From Dehalogenimonas lykanthroporepellens BL-DC-9 (lineage in GTDB: Bacteria; Chloroflexota; Dehalococcoidia; Dehalococcoidales; Dehalococcoidaceae), in NCBI GenBank assembly GCA_000143165.1, contig CP002084.1:372001-436000 (forward strand): DNA of 64,000 nt, given 5' to 3'. The notes below the pieces were generated by a model. That model was not told the origin of the DNA and did no database searches. It saw only the letters and a list, made by a program, of their open reading frames with translations. The position numbers and the translations under genes are program-made. This document shows, one piece after another, positions 49,968 to 58,756 of the stretch (position 1 is its first letter; every line of letters begins with the position of its first letter).

Positions 49968-51109
49968 GCTTAAAGTCGGAAACATCAATGGTATTAACCC
50001 CCCGACTTCAATTGGTCGCCTGGGAATTGACCCGCAGCTGTAATCTGCTGTGTGAACATTGTCGGGCTTCCGCGTTGAAAGGGCCGTACCCCGGGGAGCT
50101 TAACTCTGAAGAATGCTTTCGGCTTATCGATCAGATACATCAAATAGGTCAGCCGATTTTAATTTTGACCGGAGGAGAGCCGTTGCTCCGGGAAGATATT
50201 TTTGAGATTGCCGGATACGCGTCGAAAAAAGGTTTCCGGGTGGTAATGGGTACTAACGGTACCCTTATCGACTCTGAAACAGCGCGCAGGATGAAAGAAG
50301 CTTCTGTTGCCAGAATCGGTGTCGGTCTGGATTTTCCGAATGCCGAATTGCAGGATCAATTCAGGGGGCACCCGGGTGCGTTCGATGCCGCAATAAAGGG
50401 GATAAACAATGCCCGGGAAGCCGGCATCGGTATACAAATCAACGCTACCATTACCAGGAAGAACGTAGATTTTCTTGATGAAATGCTGGAACTGGCCAAG
50501 AATCTCGGTGCTGTGGCTTTTCATCCGTTCATGCTGGTACCCACAGGGCGTGGCAAAGGGTTGGCTGAGGTAGAATTGTCGCCTGAGGAATATGAAAGTA
50601 TTTTGAACTGGATATATGATAAGCAACAGCAGTTGGGTGACCGTGTTTTCTTTAAACCTACCGATGCTCCTCACTATCTTAGAATAGTGCGGCAGAGAGA
50701 AAAACAATCACGCAGTGAGGCAACTACTGAAGATAACCATTATGATAGTTCCTGTCCGGCTCATCAGCAATCTCACGGTCATGGGATAAACTCCTTGAGC
50801 CGGGGTTGTCTGGCCGGTACGGGTTTTTGTTTCATATCTCATCGGGGAGAGGTTCAGGGCTGTGGTTATCTGGACGTCGTCGCTGGTAATATCAGAGACA
50901 ACACTTTTGCCGAAGTTTGGAATGATTCCCAATTATTCTGTGACCTGAGGGACTTGAGATTATATAAGGGCAAATGCGGGGAGTGTGAATACAAGAAGTT
51001 ATGCGGTGGTTGTCGCGCTCGTGCGTACGAAGCCACCGGAGATTATCTTGAAGCAGAGCCTTATTGTGTTCACCAACCTGTAAAAAAGGTGATGAATCAG
51101 GTCCATTGA
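49964..51109 (+). CDS. ahbD: Radical SAM heme synthase AhbD (Fe-coproporphyrin III decarboxylase)
   Basis: The 381-residue product has C26-x3-C30-x2-C33 (CNLLCEHC), LTGGEPLLRED, and SPASM-type Cys (GCLAGTGFCFIS, CGECEYKKLCGGCRARAY). It oxidatively decarboxylates two propionates of Fe-coproporphyrin III to vinyls, giving heme. It overlaps ahbC by four bases (ATGA). With AhbC and the AhbA-AhbB fusion it completes the siroheme-to-heme branch. Confidence 0.9.
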   Translation: MSLKSETSMVLTPRLQLVAWELTRSCNLLCEHCRASALKGPYPGELNSEECFRLIDQIHQIGQPILILTGGEPLLREDIFEIAGYASKKGFRVVMGTNGTLIDSETARRMKEASVARIGVGLDFPNAELQDQFRGHPGAFDAAIKGINNAREAGIGIQINATITRKNVDFLDEMLELAKNLGAVAFHPFMLVPTGRGKGLAEVELSPEEYESILNWIYDKQQQLGDRVFFKPTDAPHYLRIVRQREKQSRSEATTEDNHYDSSCPAHQQSHGHGINSLSRGCLAGTGFCFISHRGEVQGCGYLDVVAGNIRDNTFAEVWNDSQLFCDLRDLRLYKGKCGECEYKKLCGGCRARAYEATGDYLEAEPYCVHQPVKKVMNQVH

Positions 51110-51111
51110 CG

Positions 51112-52107
51112 ATGATAGACGACGTGGGGTTTCTGAAGATGGTTGACGCTACCGACAGGAAGCTCATGGGCCTTCTGCAACGGCGGTTCCCGTTGACGCC
51201 CGAACCTTTTTCCGTTCTAGGTGAAGTGTTGGGAACGACGGATGAGGAAACTATCCGCAGGGTTCGGAGGTTCAAGGAATCAGGTCTTGTCAGGCAGATC
51301 GGGCCGGTTGTAGAAGCCCGTAAAATTGGTCGTCATACGACGCTGGCGGCCTTTAAATTAGACCAAAGTGCCCTCGAAGCCGCAGAGCGTCTAATCCGGG
51401 AGCATCCGGCAATCAGCCATGCTTATCAACGGCAACATGAATTCAATGTCTGGATAACCTTGGCCGGTAATTCGGAGCGGGATGTAGATAATGAACTGAG
51501 GCGATTGAAAAGCCTATTGAAAGCTGACGAGGTGGTCGATTTACCCGTATTAAAATTGTACAAGATAGGGTTCTACCTGGACCTCGAAGAAAGTGATACG
51601 CCAGACGCCTTTCCCCCTGTCATGGATTATTCCCGCATCGAGATGGACCCTTTATCGAAAGAGGTTATCAATGTCCTCCAGACGGATTTGCCATTGGTGT
51701 CAAGGCCATTCGACAAGATGGCGCAGGAGGTCGGACTCAGTACACAGACATTTCTGAATTGTTGCAGTAGTCTGATCGATGCCGGGGTAATCCGGCGGTT
51801 CGGCGCGGCGGTTAACCACAGAAAAGCCGGCTATGTCGCCAATGCCATGACCTGCTGGTCGGTTCCGGAAAAAATGGTGGATAGTGTGGGCCGGTATCTG
51901 GCTTCCTGCCGGGAGGTATCACATTGCTACGAAAGGAAAACCTCATCCGGTTGGGATTATAATATCTTTGCCATGATTCATGGTCGGCGGAAACAAGATT
52001 GTCTGGAGCTGGCGGACGAAGTGACGAACAGGCTGGCATTGGGCAGGTACGAGGCGTTGTTCAGCACCAAAGAAATAAAAAAGGCCAGGGTGAAACATAC
52101 TGTTTGA
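51112..52107 (+). CDS. Siroheme decarboxylase, AhbA-AhbB fusion
   Basis: The 331-residue protein consists of two AsnC/Lrp-like units. The first (about residues 1-160) has TDRKLMGLLQRRFPLTPEPF and IGPVVEARKIG. The second (170-331) has LSKEVINVLQTDLPLVSRPF and IRRFGAAVNHRKAGY. Such pairs (AhbA/AhbB; NirD/L/G/H in heme d1 synthesis) remove two acetate carboxyls from siroheme. They are usually separate genes; here they are one chain. Heme rather than heme d1 is indicated by AhbC/AhbD beside it and the absence of nirF, nirN or nirE. The ATG at 51112 is used; a TTG at 51106 overlaps the ahbD stop. Confidence 0.88.
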   Translation: MIDDVGFLKMVDATDRKLMGLLQRRFPLTPEPFSVLGEVLGTTDEETIRRVRRFKESGLVRQIGPVVEARKIGRHTTLAAFKLDQSALEAAERLIREHPAISHAYQRQHEFNVWITLAGNSERDVDNELRRLKSLLKADEVVDLPVLKLYKIGFYLDLEESDTPDAFPPVMDYSRIEMDPLSKEVINVLQTDLPLVSRPFDKMAQEVGLSTQTFLNCCSSLIDAGVIRRFGAAVNHRKAGYVANAMTCWSVPEKMVDSVGRYLASCREVSHCYERKTSSGWDYNIFAMIHGRRKQDCLELADEVTNRLALGRYEALFSTKEIKKARVKHTV

Positions 52108-52745
52108 GGAATCGTAATTATTATCCGGTGTTTCTTGACCTGACCGGAAAAAAGTGTCTGGTGGTCGGTGGGGGAGCCGTTGCCTGGCGGAAGGTAGAGA
52201 GTCTTCTTGGATCCGGCGCTGAAGTTACGGTAATAAGCCCGAGTCTTATCCCGGAAATCAACCGGTTAGCAGAGCAGAGCCAGGTAACCATAGTAAACCG
52301 GGTATATGCCGAAGGCGACCTGCTTGGGTTTTTCATGGTCATTGCGGCCACCGATGACGTCATGGTCAACGGGGCAGTTTTTCGGGAAGCCTCAAAACTT
52401 GGAATGCTGGTGAATGTCGTAGATGACACGGCCAATTCAAATTTCATTGTGCCTTCGGTGTTGCGCCGGGGCGATATGGCTATTGCAGTGTCAACATCGG
52501 GTTCAAGCCCGGCGCTGGCGCGGCGGATCAAAAGCGACTTGACGGATATTTTCGGCGAAGAGTATGCCGATGTGGTCAGTCTGGTTGGTCAGATTCGAGA
52601 GGAACTGCTGGTAAAAGGCGTCAGTATAGCGCCGGAGAAGTGGCAGACGGTATTGAACTTGAAGCTTCTGGCAGAAAAGGTCAAGACCGGTAATCAGGAA
52701 GAGGCCAGGAACTGGTTACGGCAGAAGCTACTGGAAGATCGATAA
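52104..52745 (+). CDS. Precorrin-2 dehydrogenase (SirC/Met8-like)
   Basis: The 213-residue product has the NAD-binding motif CLVVGGGAVAWRKVESLL and the family stretches VNVVDDTANSNFIVPSVLRRGDMAIAVSTSG and SPALARRIK. It oxidises precorrin-2 to sirohydrochlorin. Met8-type members also insert iron; no separate CbiX/CbiK chelatase is seen in this window, so this enzyme may do both. The start is read as TTG at 52104, overlapping the stop of the previous gene. Confidence 0.88.
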   Translation: MRNRNYYPVFLDLTGKKCLVVGGGAVAWRKVESLLGSGAEVTVISPSLIPEINRLAEQSQVTIVNRVYAEGDLLGFFMVIAATDDVMVNGAVFREASKLGMLVNVVDDTANSNFIVPSVLRRGDMAIAVSTSGSSPALARRIKSDLTDIFGEEYADVVSLVGQIREELLVKGVSIAPEKWQTVLNLKLLAEKVKTGNQEEARNWLRQKLLEDR

Positions 52746-52760
52746 AGGGTGCTTTCTCGC

Positions 52761-54026
52761 ATGCAAATCTGCACGATTGGAATAAACCATCATACCGCGC
52801 CGGTTTCGGTAAGGGAGAAGTTAGCTATCGACCGGGCTCGATTGCCGGAAGCACTGGAACTATTGAGTCGCCATGTGGGATATGGTGTAATACTTTCAAC
52901 CTGCAATCGAACCGAAGTGTATGCCTCTGGTGACGCCGGGAGACCGCTGGAAGAATCGATGATCCAGTTCTTCAACGAGCTGACAGGGGTTTCCTGTGCC
53001 GATTTACTGCCTCATCTCTATCTTAAAAGAAACTCCAGTGCCTGTGGCCATCTGTTTCGGGTGGCCTCCGGACTGGATTCCATGATTATCGGTGAATACG
53101 AAATATTGGGCCAAATCAGCCAGGCACTGGAAGCGGCGCGCGCCGCTGAGACTGTCAATCAGCCGCTGGGCAAATTGTTCGTGCAGGCCGTCAACACCGG
53201 TCGCCGGGTTCGGGATGAGACCGATATCAGCCGTAACGCACTGTCGGTTTCTTCAGTGGCGGTGGATTTGGCCAGAAGCGCTTTAGGACGCTTGGAAAAT
53301 ACCTGCGTTCTGATTGTGGGTGCCGGGGAAGCCGGCAGGTTGGTTGCCAGAGCCGCTATCGAAAGGGGGGCTCAGCGGACCATAATATGTAGCCGGTCCC
53401 CGGAGAAAGCCCGGCGCCTGGCTGGGCTTCTCGACACAGACGAGATTACCGATGACATGCTCTCCGGATTATCCATAGCCGATATCGTTGTCAGCTGTAC
53501 TTCGGCGCCGCATGCGGTTATTGAGTATGATATGATGGCGGAGGCTATGCGGCGGCGCGGCGGACGGGCGATAGTGTTGGTGGATATAGCTGTTCCTCGC
53601 GATATTGAGCCGAAAGTCAAGATGCTTGAAGGAGTCAACCTATACAACCTGGATGATCTGAGCGAGATCAGCAGTGCCAACCGGAGCCGAAGGCAGAAAG
53701 AAAGCCTGAAGGCCATGGAGATTATCCGGGAAGAGGCTGACCGTTATCTGGAATGGTGGCAATCACTGGAGGTAAAACCGACGGTCAGCGCGCTTATTCA
53801 GAAAGCGGAAGATATCCGGAAGAACCAGCTTGAGCTGACCGTGAAAAAACTGCCTCCGATGTCACCTGAGCAATTGCAAAGTCTGGAAGCCATGACCCGC
53901 TCCATAGTCACCCGGGTATTGCACGATCCTATCGCCTATTTGAAACAAGACGCCAGGAACAAGAAGGAATACTCCTCGATGGTCAGCGAGATATTCCGGT
54001 TGAATGGAGAGAAGGTTAAGCAGTGA
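52761..54026 (+). CDS. hemA: Glutamyl-tRNA reductase
   Basis: The 421-residue product has the catalytic Cys in ILSTCNRTEVYA, the head MQICTIGINHHTAPVSVREK, the NADPH domain (VLIVGAGEAGRL) and a C-terminal dimerisation region. It reduces Glu-tRNA to glutamate-1-semialdehyde, the first step of tetrapyrrole synthesis. AAGGGTG precedes the ATG at 52761. It is 15 bases downstream of the precorrin-2 dehydrogenase gene and overlaps or abuts hemC. Confidence 0.96.
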   Translation: MQICTIGINHHTAPVSVREKLAIDRARLPEALELLSRHVGYGVILSTCNRTEVYASGDAGRPLEESMIQFFNELTGVSCADLLPHLYLKRNSSACGHLFRVASGLDSMIIGEYEILGQISQALEAARAAETVNQPLGKLFVQAVNTGRRVRDETDISRNALSVSSVAVDLARSALGRLENTCVLIVGAGEAGRLVARAAIERGAQRTIICSRSPEKARRLAGLLDTDEITDDMLSGLSIADIVVSCTSAPHAVIEYDMMAEAMRRRGGRAIVLVDIAVPRDIEPKVKMLEGVNLYNLDDLSEISSANRSRRQKESLKAMEIIREEADRYLEWWQSLEVKPTVSALIQKAEDIRKNQLELTVKKLPPMSPEQLQSLEAMTRSIVTRVLHDPIAYLKQDARNKKEYSSMVSEIFRLNGEKVKQ

Positions 54027-54028
54027 TA

Positions 54029-54934
54029 ATGAGAAAAATACGTCTGGGTTCACGCTCCAGCCGGCTGGCTCTGGCTCAGGCGGAGTATCTTCAGGCTCGT
54101 CTGCGGGCGGCTTTTCCTGAAGTTGAATTCGATATCGTCAGAATCAGTACTCAGGGAGATCGAAACCGGCTGGTGTCGATGGGGGAACTGCCGGGAGTTG
54201 GATTCTTCGTCAAAGAAATAGAATCGGCTCTGGCCGCCGGGGAGGCGGACATCGCGGTGCATTCGCTAAAAGATGTACCGGTGGAATTGCCGCCGGAATT
54301 CATCCTGGCGGCGGTGCCGGAAAGGGAAGATACCCGGGACGTGTTGATTTCTCGTGGCCGGAAACTGGATCAGTTGCCTGTCGGCGCGGTAGTCGGCAGT
54401 GACAGCTTGAGGCGTTCCTTTCAGATCAGAGCTCGCCGCCCGGATGTGGAGGTACGATCCATCCGGGGTAATATCGAAACCAGGATAAAGGCAGTTGAAG
54501 AAGGCCGGGTTGACGCGGTTATTCTGGCGGCGGCCGGATTACACAGGCTGGGCCTGGAGACAAGAATCGACGAGTATCTGCCGCTGACTGAATTTCTGCC
54601 GCCCCCGGGACAGGCGGCCCTGGGAATCGAAGTAAGGAAGAATGACGATTTCAGTCGTGAGACAGCCGGGGCTGTCAATCATCCGCCGACCTGTCTGGCG
54701 GTTACCGCCGAAAGGTCTTTTTTGAGACGTCTGGGAGGCGGTTGTCGGGCTCCTATTGCCGCTCTGGGAACCGTCGAAGGCGATGTGTTAACATTGCGGG
54801 GCATGGTCGCCGATGAGGCAGGACGGAATATCATCAGCCGGAGCCTGTCGGGTACCGCTTCGGCGGCTGAGGCTGTCGGGGGGGCACTGGCCGAAATGAT
54901 TCTCGAAGCCGGCGCCAATAAATATATCAACTGA
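54029..54934 (+). CDS. hemC: Porphobilinogen deaminase (hydroxymethylbilane synthase)
   Basis: The 301-residue product has KIRLGSRSSRLALAQAE at the start, GELPGVGFFVKEIE, HSLKDVP with a catalytic Asp nearby, and the dipyrromethane-bearing Cys in GGGCRAPIAALG. It polymerises four porphobilinogens to hydroxymethylbilane. The ATG at 54029 or a GTG at 54023 that overlaps the hemA stop could start it. Confidence 0.96.
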   Translation: MRKIRLGSRSSRLALAQAEYLQARLRAAFPEVEFDIVRISTQGDRNRLVSMGELPGVGFFVKEIESALAAGEADIAVHSLKDVPVELPPEFILAAVPEREDTRDVLISRGRKLDQLPVGAVVGSDSLRRSFQIRARRPDVEVRSIRGNIETRIKAVEEGRVDAVILAAAGLHRLGLETRIDEYLPLTEFLPPPGQAALGIEVRKNDDFSRETAGAVNHPPTCLAVTAERSFLRRLGGGCRAPIAALGTVEGDVLTLRGMVADEAGRNIISRSLSGTASAAEAVGGALAEMILEAGANKYIN

Positions 54935-54947
54935 AACAGGAAGCTGA

Positions 54948-56462
54948 ATGCGACAGGGTAAAGTATATCTGGTAGGGGCCGGTCCGGGGGATCCCGGGCT
55001 GATTACTGTCAAGGGGCTGGAATGCCTGAGTAAGGCCGAGGTCATCGTCTATGACCATCTGCTGGATGAAAGCCTGATGGAAGCGGCCGGGACTCAGGCC
55101 GAAAGAATATACGCCGGCAAGAAAGCCGGATGTCATGCCCTGAAGCAGGAAGAGATCAACCGGCTTCTGGTGGAGAAAGCCGCTCAGGGCAAAACTGTCG
55201 TTCGTCTGAAAGGCGGCGACCCTTTCGTTTTCGGCAGGGGTGGTGAAGAGGCAGAAGAATTGAGGGCGGCCGGTTTGCCATTCGAAGTCGTGCCCGGCAT
55301 CACCTCTTCCATTGCCGCACCGGCTTATGCCGGTATTCCGGTGACTCACCGGACGCTGGCTTCTTCATTTTCGGTGGTTACCGGGCATGAAGACCCGACC
55401 AAGGAAACATCCAGCATCGACTGGGCGAATCTGGCCACCGCTACTGATACCCTGGTATTCCTGATGGGCACTGCCAATCTGCCCAATATCGTCGCCCGAC
55501 TGGTTCAGTACGGGCGACCGGCTGAAACTCCGGCGGCCGTTATCATGAACGGCACCCGCCCGGAGCAGAAGGTGGTTACCGGAACGCTGGCGAATATCGT
55601 AGAACGCTCCCGAGAGGCTGACATCAAGCCGCCTTCGATTACGGTTGTCGGGGACGTAGTCAGGATGAGAGACGTCATAAACTGGTTCGACAATCGACCG
55701 CTTCATGGCCGGAAAGTACTGGTGACGCGTTCCCGTCGTCAGGCCAGCGACATGAGCCGTGAACTCAAGGCTCGTGGCGCCTTGCCGGTGGAGTTGCCGG
55801 TTATCAGCATAGAAACCGGTGACGAAAGAGCACTCGATGAGGCTATCAGGCGTGGCGCTTTCGATTGGGTGATTTTTACCAGCGTTAACGGTGTTGAAGC
55901 CTTTTTTAACCGTCTACAGGCGGCGGGCAAGGACGCTCGCTGGTTCGCCGGTGGACGGATTGCCGCTATCGGACCGGCAACCGGGGCGGCTCTCGAGAAC
56001 CGGGGGCTCAGGCCTGATTCTATGCCGGAGCAGTTTACTGCCGCCGCTGTTCTGGCGGCTCTCAGTGATCAGCAGATTGAGGGAATGGATATTCTGCTAC
56101 CCCGGGCCGATATCGCACCTCCCCTTCTGGCGGAAGGGTTGCGTAACATGGGCGGTAAGATTACCGAAATCGCGGCCTACCGAACCCGGGGTGAAGCCGG
56201 TGTTTCCGCTGAAGCAGCCGGTAGAGCGGCCGCCGAATGCCGGGTTATCACTTTCTGTTCATCATCGACCGTCGAGCATTTTCTGAAAAAGGTTTCGGTG
56301 GATGTACTGCCGGCGGATACGATAACGGCCTGCATCGGTCCGGTCACGGCGGCTACGGCGGAAAAACTCGGCTTGAAGGTGGATATTGTAGCCGCGGAAC
56401 ATACCATTCCCGGTCTGGTTACGGCCCTGGAAGATTATTTTAGAACCGGGAGGGGCGCATGA
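54948..56462 (+). CDS. Fused uroporphyrinogen-III C-methyltransferase / uroporphyrinogen-III synthase (CobA-HemD)
   Basis: The 504-residue fusion has an N-terminal SUMT domain (residues 1-245; VYLVGAGPGDPGLITVKG, LKGGDPFVFGRGGEE, GTANLPNI) and a C-terminal HemD domain (255-500; KVLVTRSRRQASDMS, VIFTSVNGVEAF). HemD makes uroporphyrinogen III, and CobA methylates it to precorrin-2, the branch towards siroheme. The fusion channels all uroporphyrinogen III in this operon to the siroheme route, as the Ahb pathway needs. It overlaps hemB by four bases. Confidence 0.95.
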   Translation: MRQGKVYLVGAGPGDPGLITVKGLECLSKAEVIVYDHLLDESLMEAAGTQAERIYAGKKAGCHALKQEEINRLLVEKAAQGKTVVRLKGGDPFVFGRGGEEAEELRAAGLPFEVVPGITSSIAAPAYAGIPVTHRTLASSFSVVTGHEDPTKETSSIDWANLATATDTLVFLMGTANLPNIVARLVQYGRPAETPAAVIMNGTRPEQKVVTGTLANIVERSREADIKPPSITVVGDVVRMRDVINWFDNRPLHGRKVLVTRSRRQASDMSRELKARGALPVELPVISIETGDERALDEAIRRGAFDWVIFTSVNGVEAFFNRLQAAGKDARWFAGGRIAAIGPATGAALENRGLRPDSMPEQFTAAAVLAALSDQQIEGMDILLPRADIAPPLLAEGLRNMGGKITEIAAYRTRGEAGVSAEAAGRAAAECRVITFCSSSTVEHFLKKVSVDVLPADTITACIGPVTAATAEKLGLKVDIVAAEHTIPGLVTALEDYFRTGRGA

Positions 56463-57445
56463 GCGGATTTCCCGAAATCAGATTGCGGCGACTGCGTCGA
56501 ACAGAAGGACTGAGGCGCCTGTTTCGAGAGACGGAACTTCAGGCCGACGATTTTATTTATCCCATATTCGTCACCGAGGGGGAGGGCGGCCCGCAGGCCA
56601 TAGAGTCCATGCCCGGGATTTTCCGGCAGACACTGGATAGCCTGTCGGTTGAAATCGATGAAGTCGCCGGGCTCGGCATTGGGGCGGTGATGCTCTTCGG
56701 TATCCCGGGGGCAAAGGACGAACGTGGTACGTCCGGTCTTGCTCCCGACGGTATTGTTCCCCGGGCGGTCAGGTTCATCAAATCTCGGATTCCGGAGATG
56801 ACCGTAATTACCGATGTCTGCCTGTGCGAGTATACCAGTCACGGCCACTGCGGAATCATGCAAGACGGCCAGGTGGACAATGACGCCACACTGCCTTTGC
56901 TGGCGCAGATGGCGGTGGTTCACGCTCAGGCCGGAGCCGATATGGTAGCGCCGTCCGACATGATGGACGGCCGGGTCGGTGTCATCAGACAGGCTCTTGA
57001 TGACGCCCGACTGTCCCATATTCCCATTATGGCTTATTCCGCCAAGTACGCCTCGGCTTTTTATGGGCCTTTCCGGGAAGCCGCTGGTTCGACGCCCGAA
57101 TTCGGCGACCGCCGGGGTTACCAGATGGACCCGGCCAACGGCCGTGAATCCTTGAGGGAGATAGATGCCGATATTGCTGAAGGCGCCGATGCCGTCATGG
57201 TCAAGCCGGCGCTGGCTTATCTGGACGTCATTCGTCGGGCCCGGGACAGCTATGACCTGCCTGTGGCGGCCTATAATGTTTCCGGTGAATATGCCATGGT
57301 CAAGGCCACTGCCGCTCGTGGCTGGGGCGACGAGCGACGTCTGACGCTGGAGATTCTGACCGCCATCAAGCGGGCCGGAGCCGATGTCATTATTACCTAT
57401 CACGCCAAGGAAGCTACCCGTTGGCTGAGAGGGGGGGGTGTATGA
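56459..57445 (+). CDS. hemB: Delta-aminolevulinic acid dehydratase (porphobilinogen synthase)
   Basis: The 328-residue product has the zinc-type Cys triad (DVCLCEYTSHGHCGI), the Schiff-base Lys residues in AYSAKYASAFYGPF and VMVKPALAYLD, and DMMDGRVG. It condenses two aminolevulinates to porphobilinogen. ATGA overlap with cobA-hemD and with hemL shows tight coupling. Confidence 0.97.
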   Translation: MSGFPEIRLRRLRRTEGLRRLFRETELQADDFIYPIFVTEGEGGPQAIESMPGIFRQTLDSLSVEIDEVAGLGIGAVMLFGIPGAKDERGTSGLAPDGIVPRAVRFIKSRIPEMTVITDVCLCEYTSHGHCGIMQDGQVDNDATLPLLAQMAVVHAQAGADMVAPSDMMDGRVGVIRQALDDARLSHIPIMAYSAKYASAFYGPFREAAGSTPEFGDRRGYQMDPANGRESLREIDADIAEGADAVMVKPALAYLDVIRRARDSYDLPVAAYNVSGEYAMVKATAARGWGDERRLTLEILTAIKRAGADVIITYHAKEATRWLRGGGV

Positions 57446-58749
57446 CTTCTTATCCCCGGTCAGCTGAGTTATTCGATGAAGCCTGCCGGATTCTGCCCGG
57501 CGGAGTCAACAGCCCGGTGCGGGCTTTTAAGGCGGTGGGCGGCCAACCACTGTTTATCGAGCAGGGAGCCGGCGTCTGGCTGACCGATGCTGACGGCAAC
57601 CGCTTCCTGGATTACGTCGGCTCCTGGGGGCCGATGATACTGGGGCACGCTCATCCATCGGTTATCTCAGCCATCAACGCTACCGCCGCCCGCGGTACCA
57701 GCTTCGGTGCTCCCAGCCGGCTGGAAACCGAACTGGCCAGCGCCATTCGGGAAAATATGCCTCATCTGGAGATGGTACGCCTGGTAAGTTCGGGTACCGA
57801 AGCGGTGATGAGCGCTCTGCGACTGGCGCGGGCTTACACCGGCCGCGATAAGGTGGTCAAGTTCGAAGGCGGTTACCACGGGCATTCTGACGGCCTGTTG
57901 GCCAGTTCCGGCTCCGGGCTGGCAACGCTGGGTATTCCTGACTCACCGGGTGTGCCGGCTTCCTTCGCCGGTGAGACGCTCACCGGCAGGTACAATGACC
58001 CGAACTCGGTTCAGGAGCTATTTGAAAAATACCCCGGGCAGATAGCCGCTGTTATCCTGGAGCCGGTAGCCGCCAATATGGGCGTGGTGCCGCCGGCGCC
58101 GGGCTTTCTGGAGTCTCTGAGAAGCCTGACCCGGGAACATGGCGCGCTTCTGGTTTTCGATGAGGTTATCTCCGGTTTCCGCATTGCCGCTGGCGGTGCG
58201 GTCGCCCGCTACGGGGTCACCCCTGACCTGACGACGCTGGGCAAGATTATCGGTGGCGGTTTGCCGGTCGGCGCCTATGGTGGCCGGGCTGATATCATGC
58301 AGATGATCGCTCCCTCCGGGCCGGTCTACCAGGCCGGGACTCTGTCCGGTAATCCCCTGGCTATGGCGGCCGGACTGGAGACATTGAAGGAACTCAGTCG
58401 GCCCGGTGTTTATGAAAGACTGGAAGAAATCTCCGGTCTGATGGCTGAAGGCATCAAGGCCATCATCAGGGAAACCGGTCTGCCGGCCACGCTGAACCGG
58501 GTCGGCAGTCTGATGACCCTGTTTTTCACGCTCGGCCCGGTGACGGAATATGCCAGTGCCCGCCGTTCAGATCTCGAAGCCTTTGCCGTCTTCCACCGCC
58601 GTCTGCTGGAAGATGGTATCTACTGGCCGCCATCCCAGTTCGAGGCCGCTTTTGTGTCGACGGCTCATCAGAGCGGCGATATCCGACGGACACTGGCGGC
58701 TGTCGGTCAGGCAGTTAAACCGGCCGGCGGCCGGACTTCGGGTGTATAA
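57442..58749 (+). CDS. hemL: Glutamate-1-semialdehyde 2,1-aminomutase
   Basis: The 435-residue PLP enzyme has the catalytic Lys in LTTLGKIIGGGLPVGAYGG, plus RLVSSGTEAVMSALRLAR and the N-terminal LPGGVNSPVRAF. It makes 5-aminolevulinate from the HemA product. The GGGGGGGTG run precedes the ATG, which overlaps the hemB stop. Confidence 0.97.
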   Translation: MTSYPRSAELFDEACRILPGGVNSPVRAFKAVGGQPLFIEQGAGVWLTDADGNRFLDYVGSWGPMILGHAHPSVISAINATAARGTSFGAPSRLETELASAIRENMPHLEMVRLVSSGTEAVMSALRLARAYTGRDKVVKFEGGYHGHSDGLLASSGSGLATLGIPDSPGVPASFAGETLTGRYNDPNSVQELFEKYPGQIAAVILEPVAANMGVVPPAPGFLESLRSLTREHGALLVFDEVISGFRIAAGGAVARYGVTPDLTTLGKIIGGGLPVGAYGGRADIMQMIAPSGPVYQAGTLSGNPLAMAAGLETLKELSRPGVYERLEEISGLMAEGIKAIIRETGLPATLNRVGSLMTLFFTLGPVTEYASARRSDLEAFAVFHRRLLEDGIYWPPSQFEAAFVSTAHQSGDIRRTLAAVGQAVKPAGGRTSGV

Positions 58750-58756
58750 TGATCTC

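Noticed and set aside
51112-52107. Calling the double AsnC protein a transcription regulator or a NirDL heme d1 protein
   Set aside because: It sits between ahbD and tetrapyrrole genes, and no nirF, nirN or nirS genes are present.
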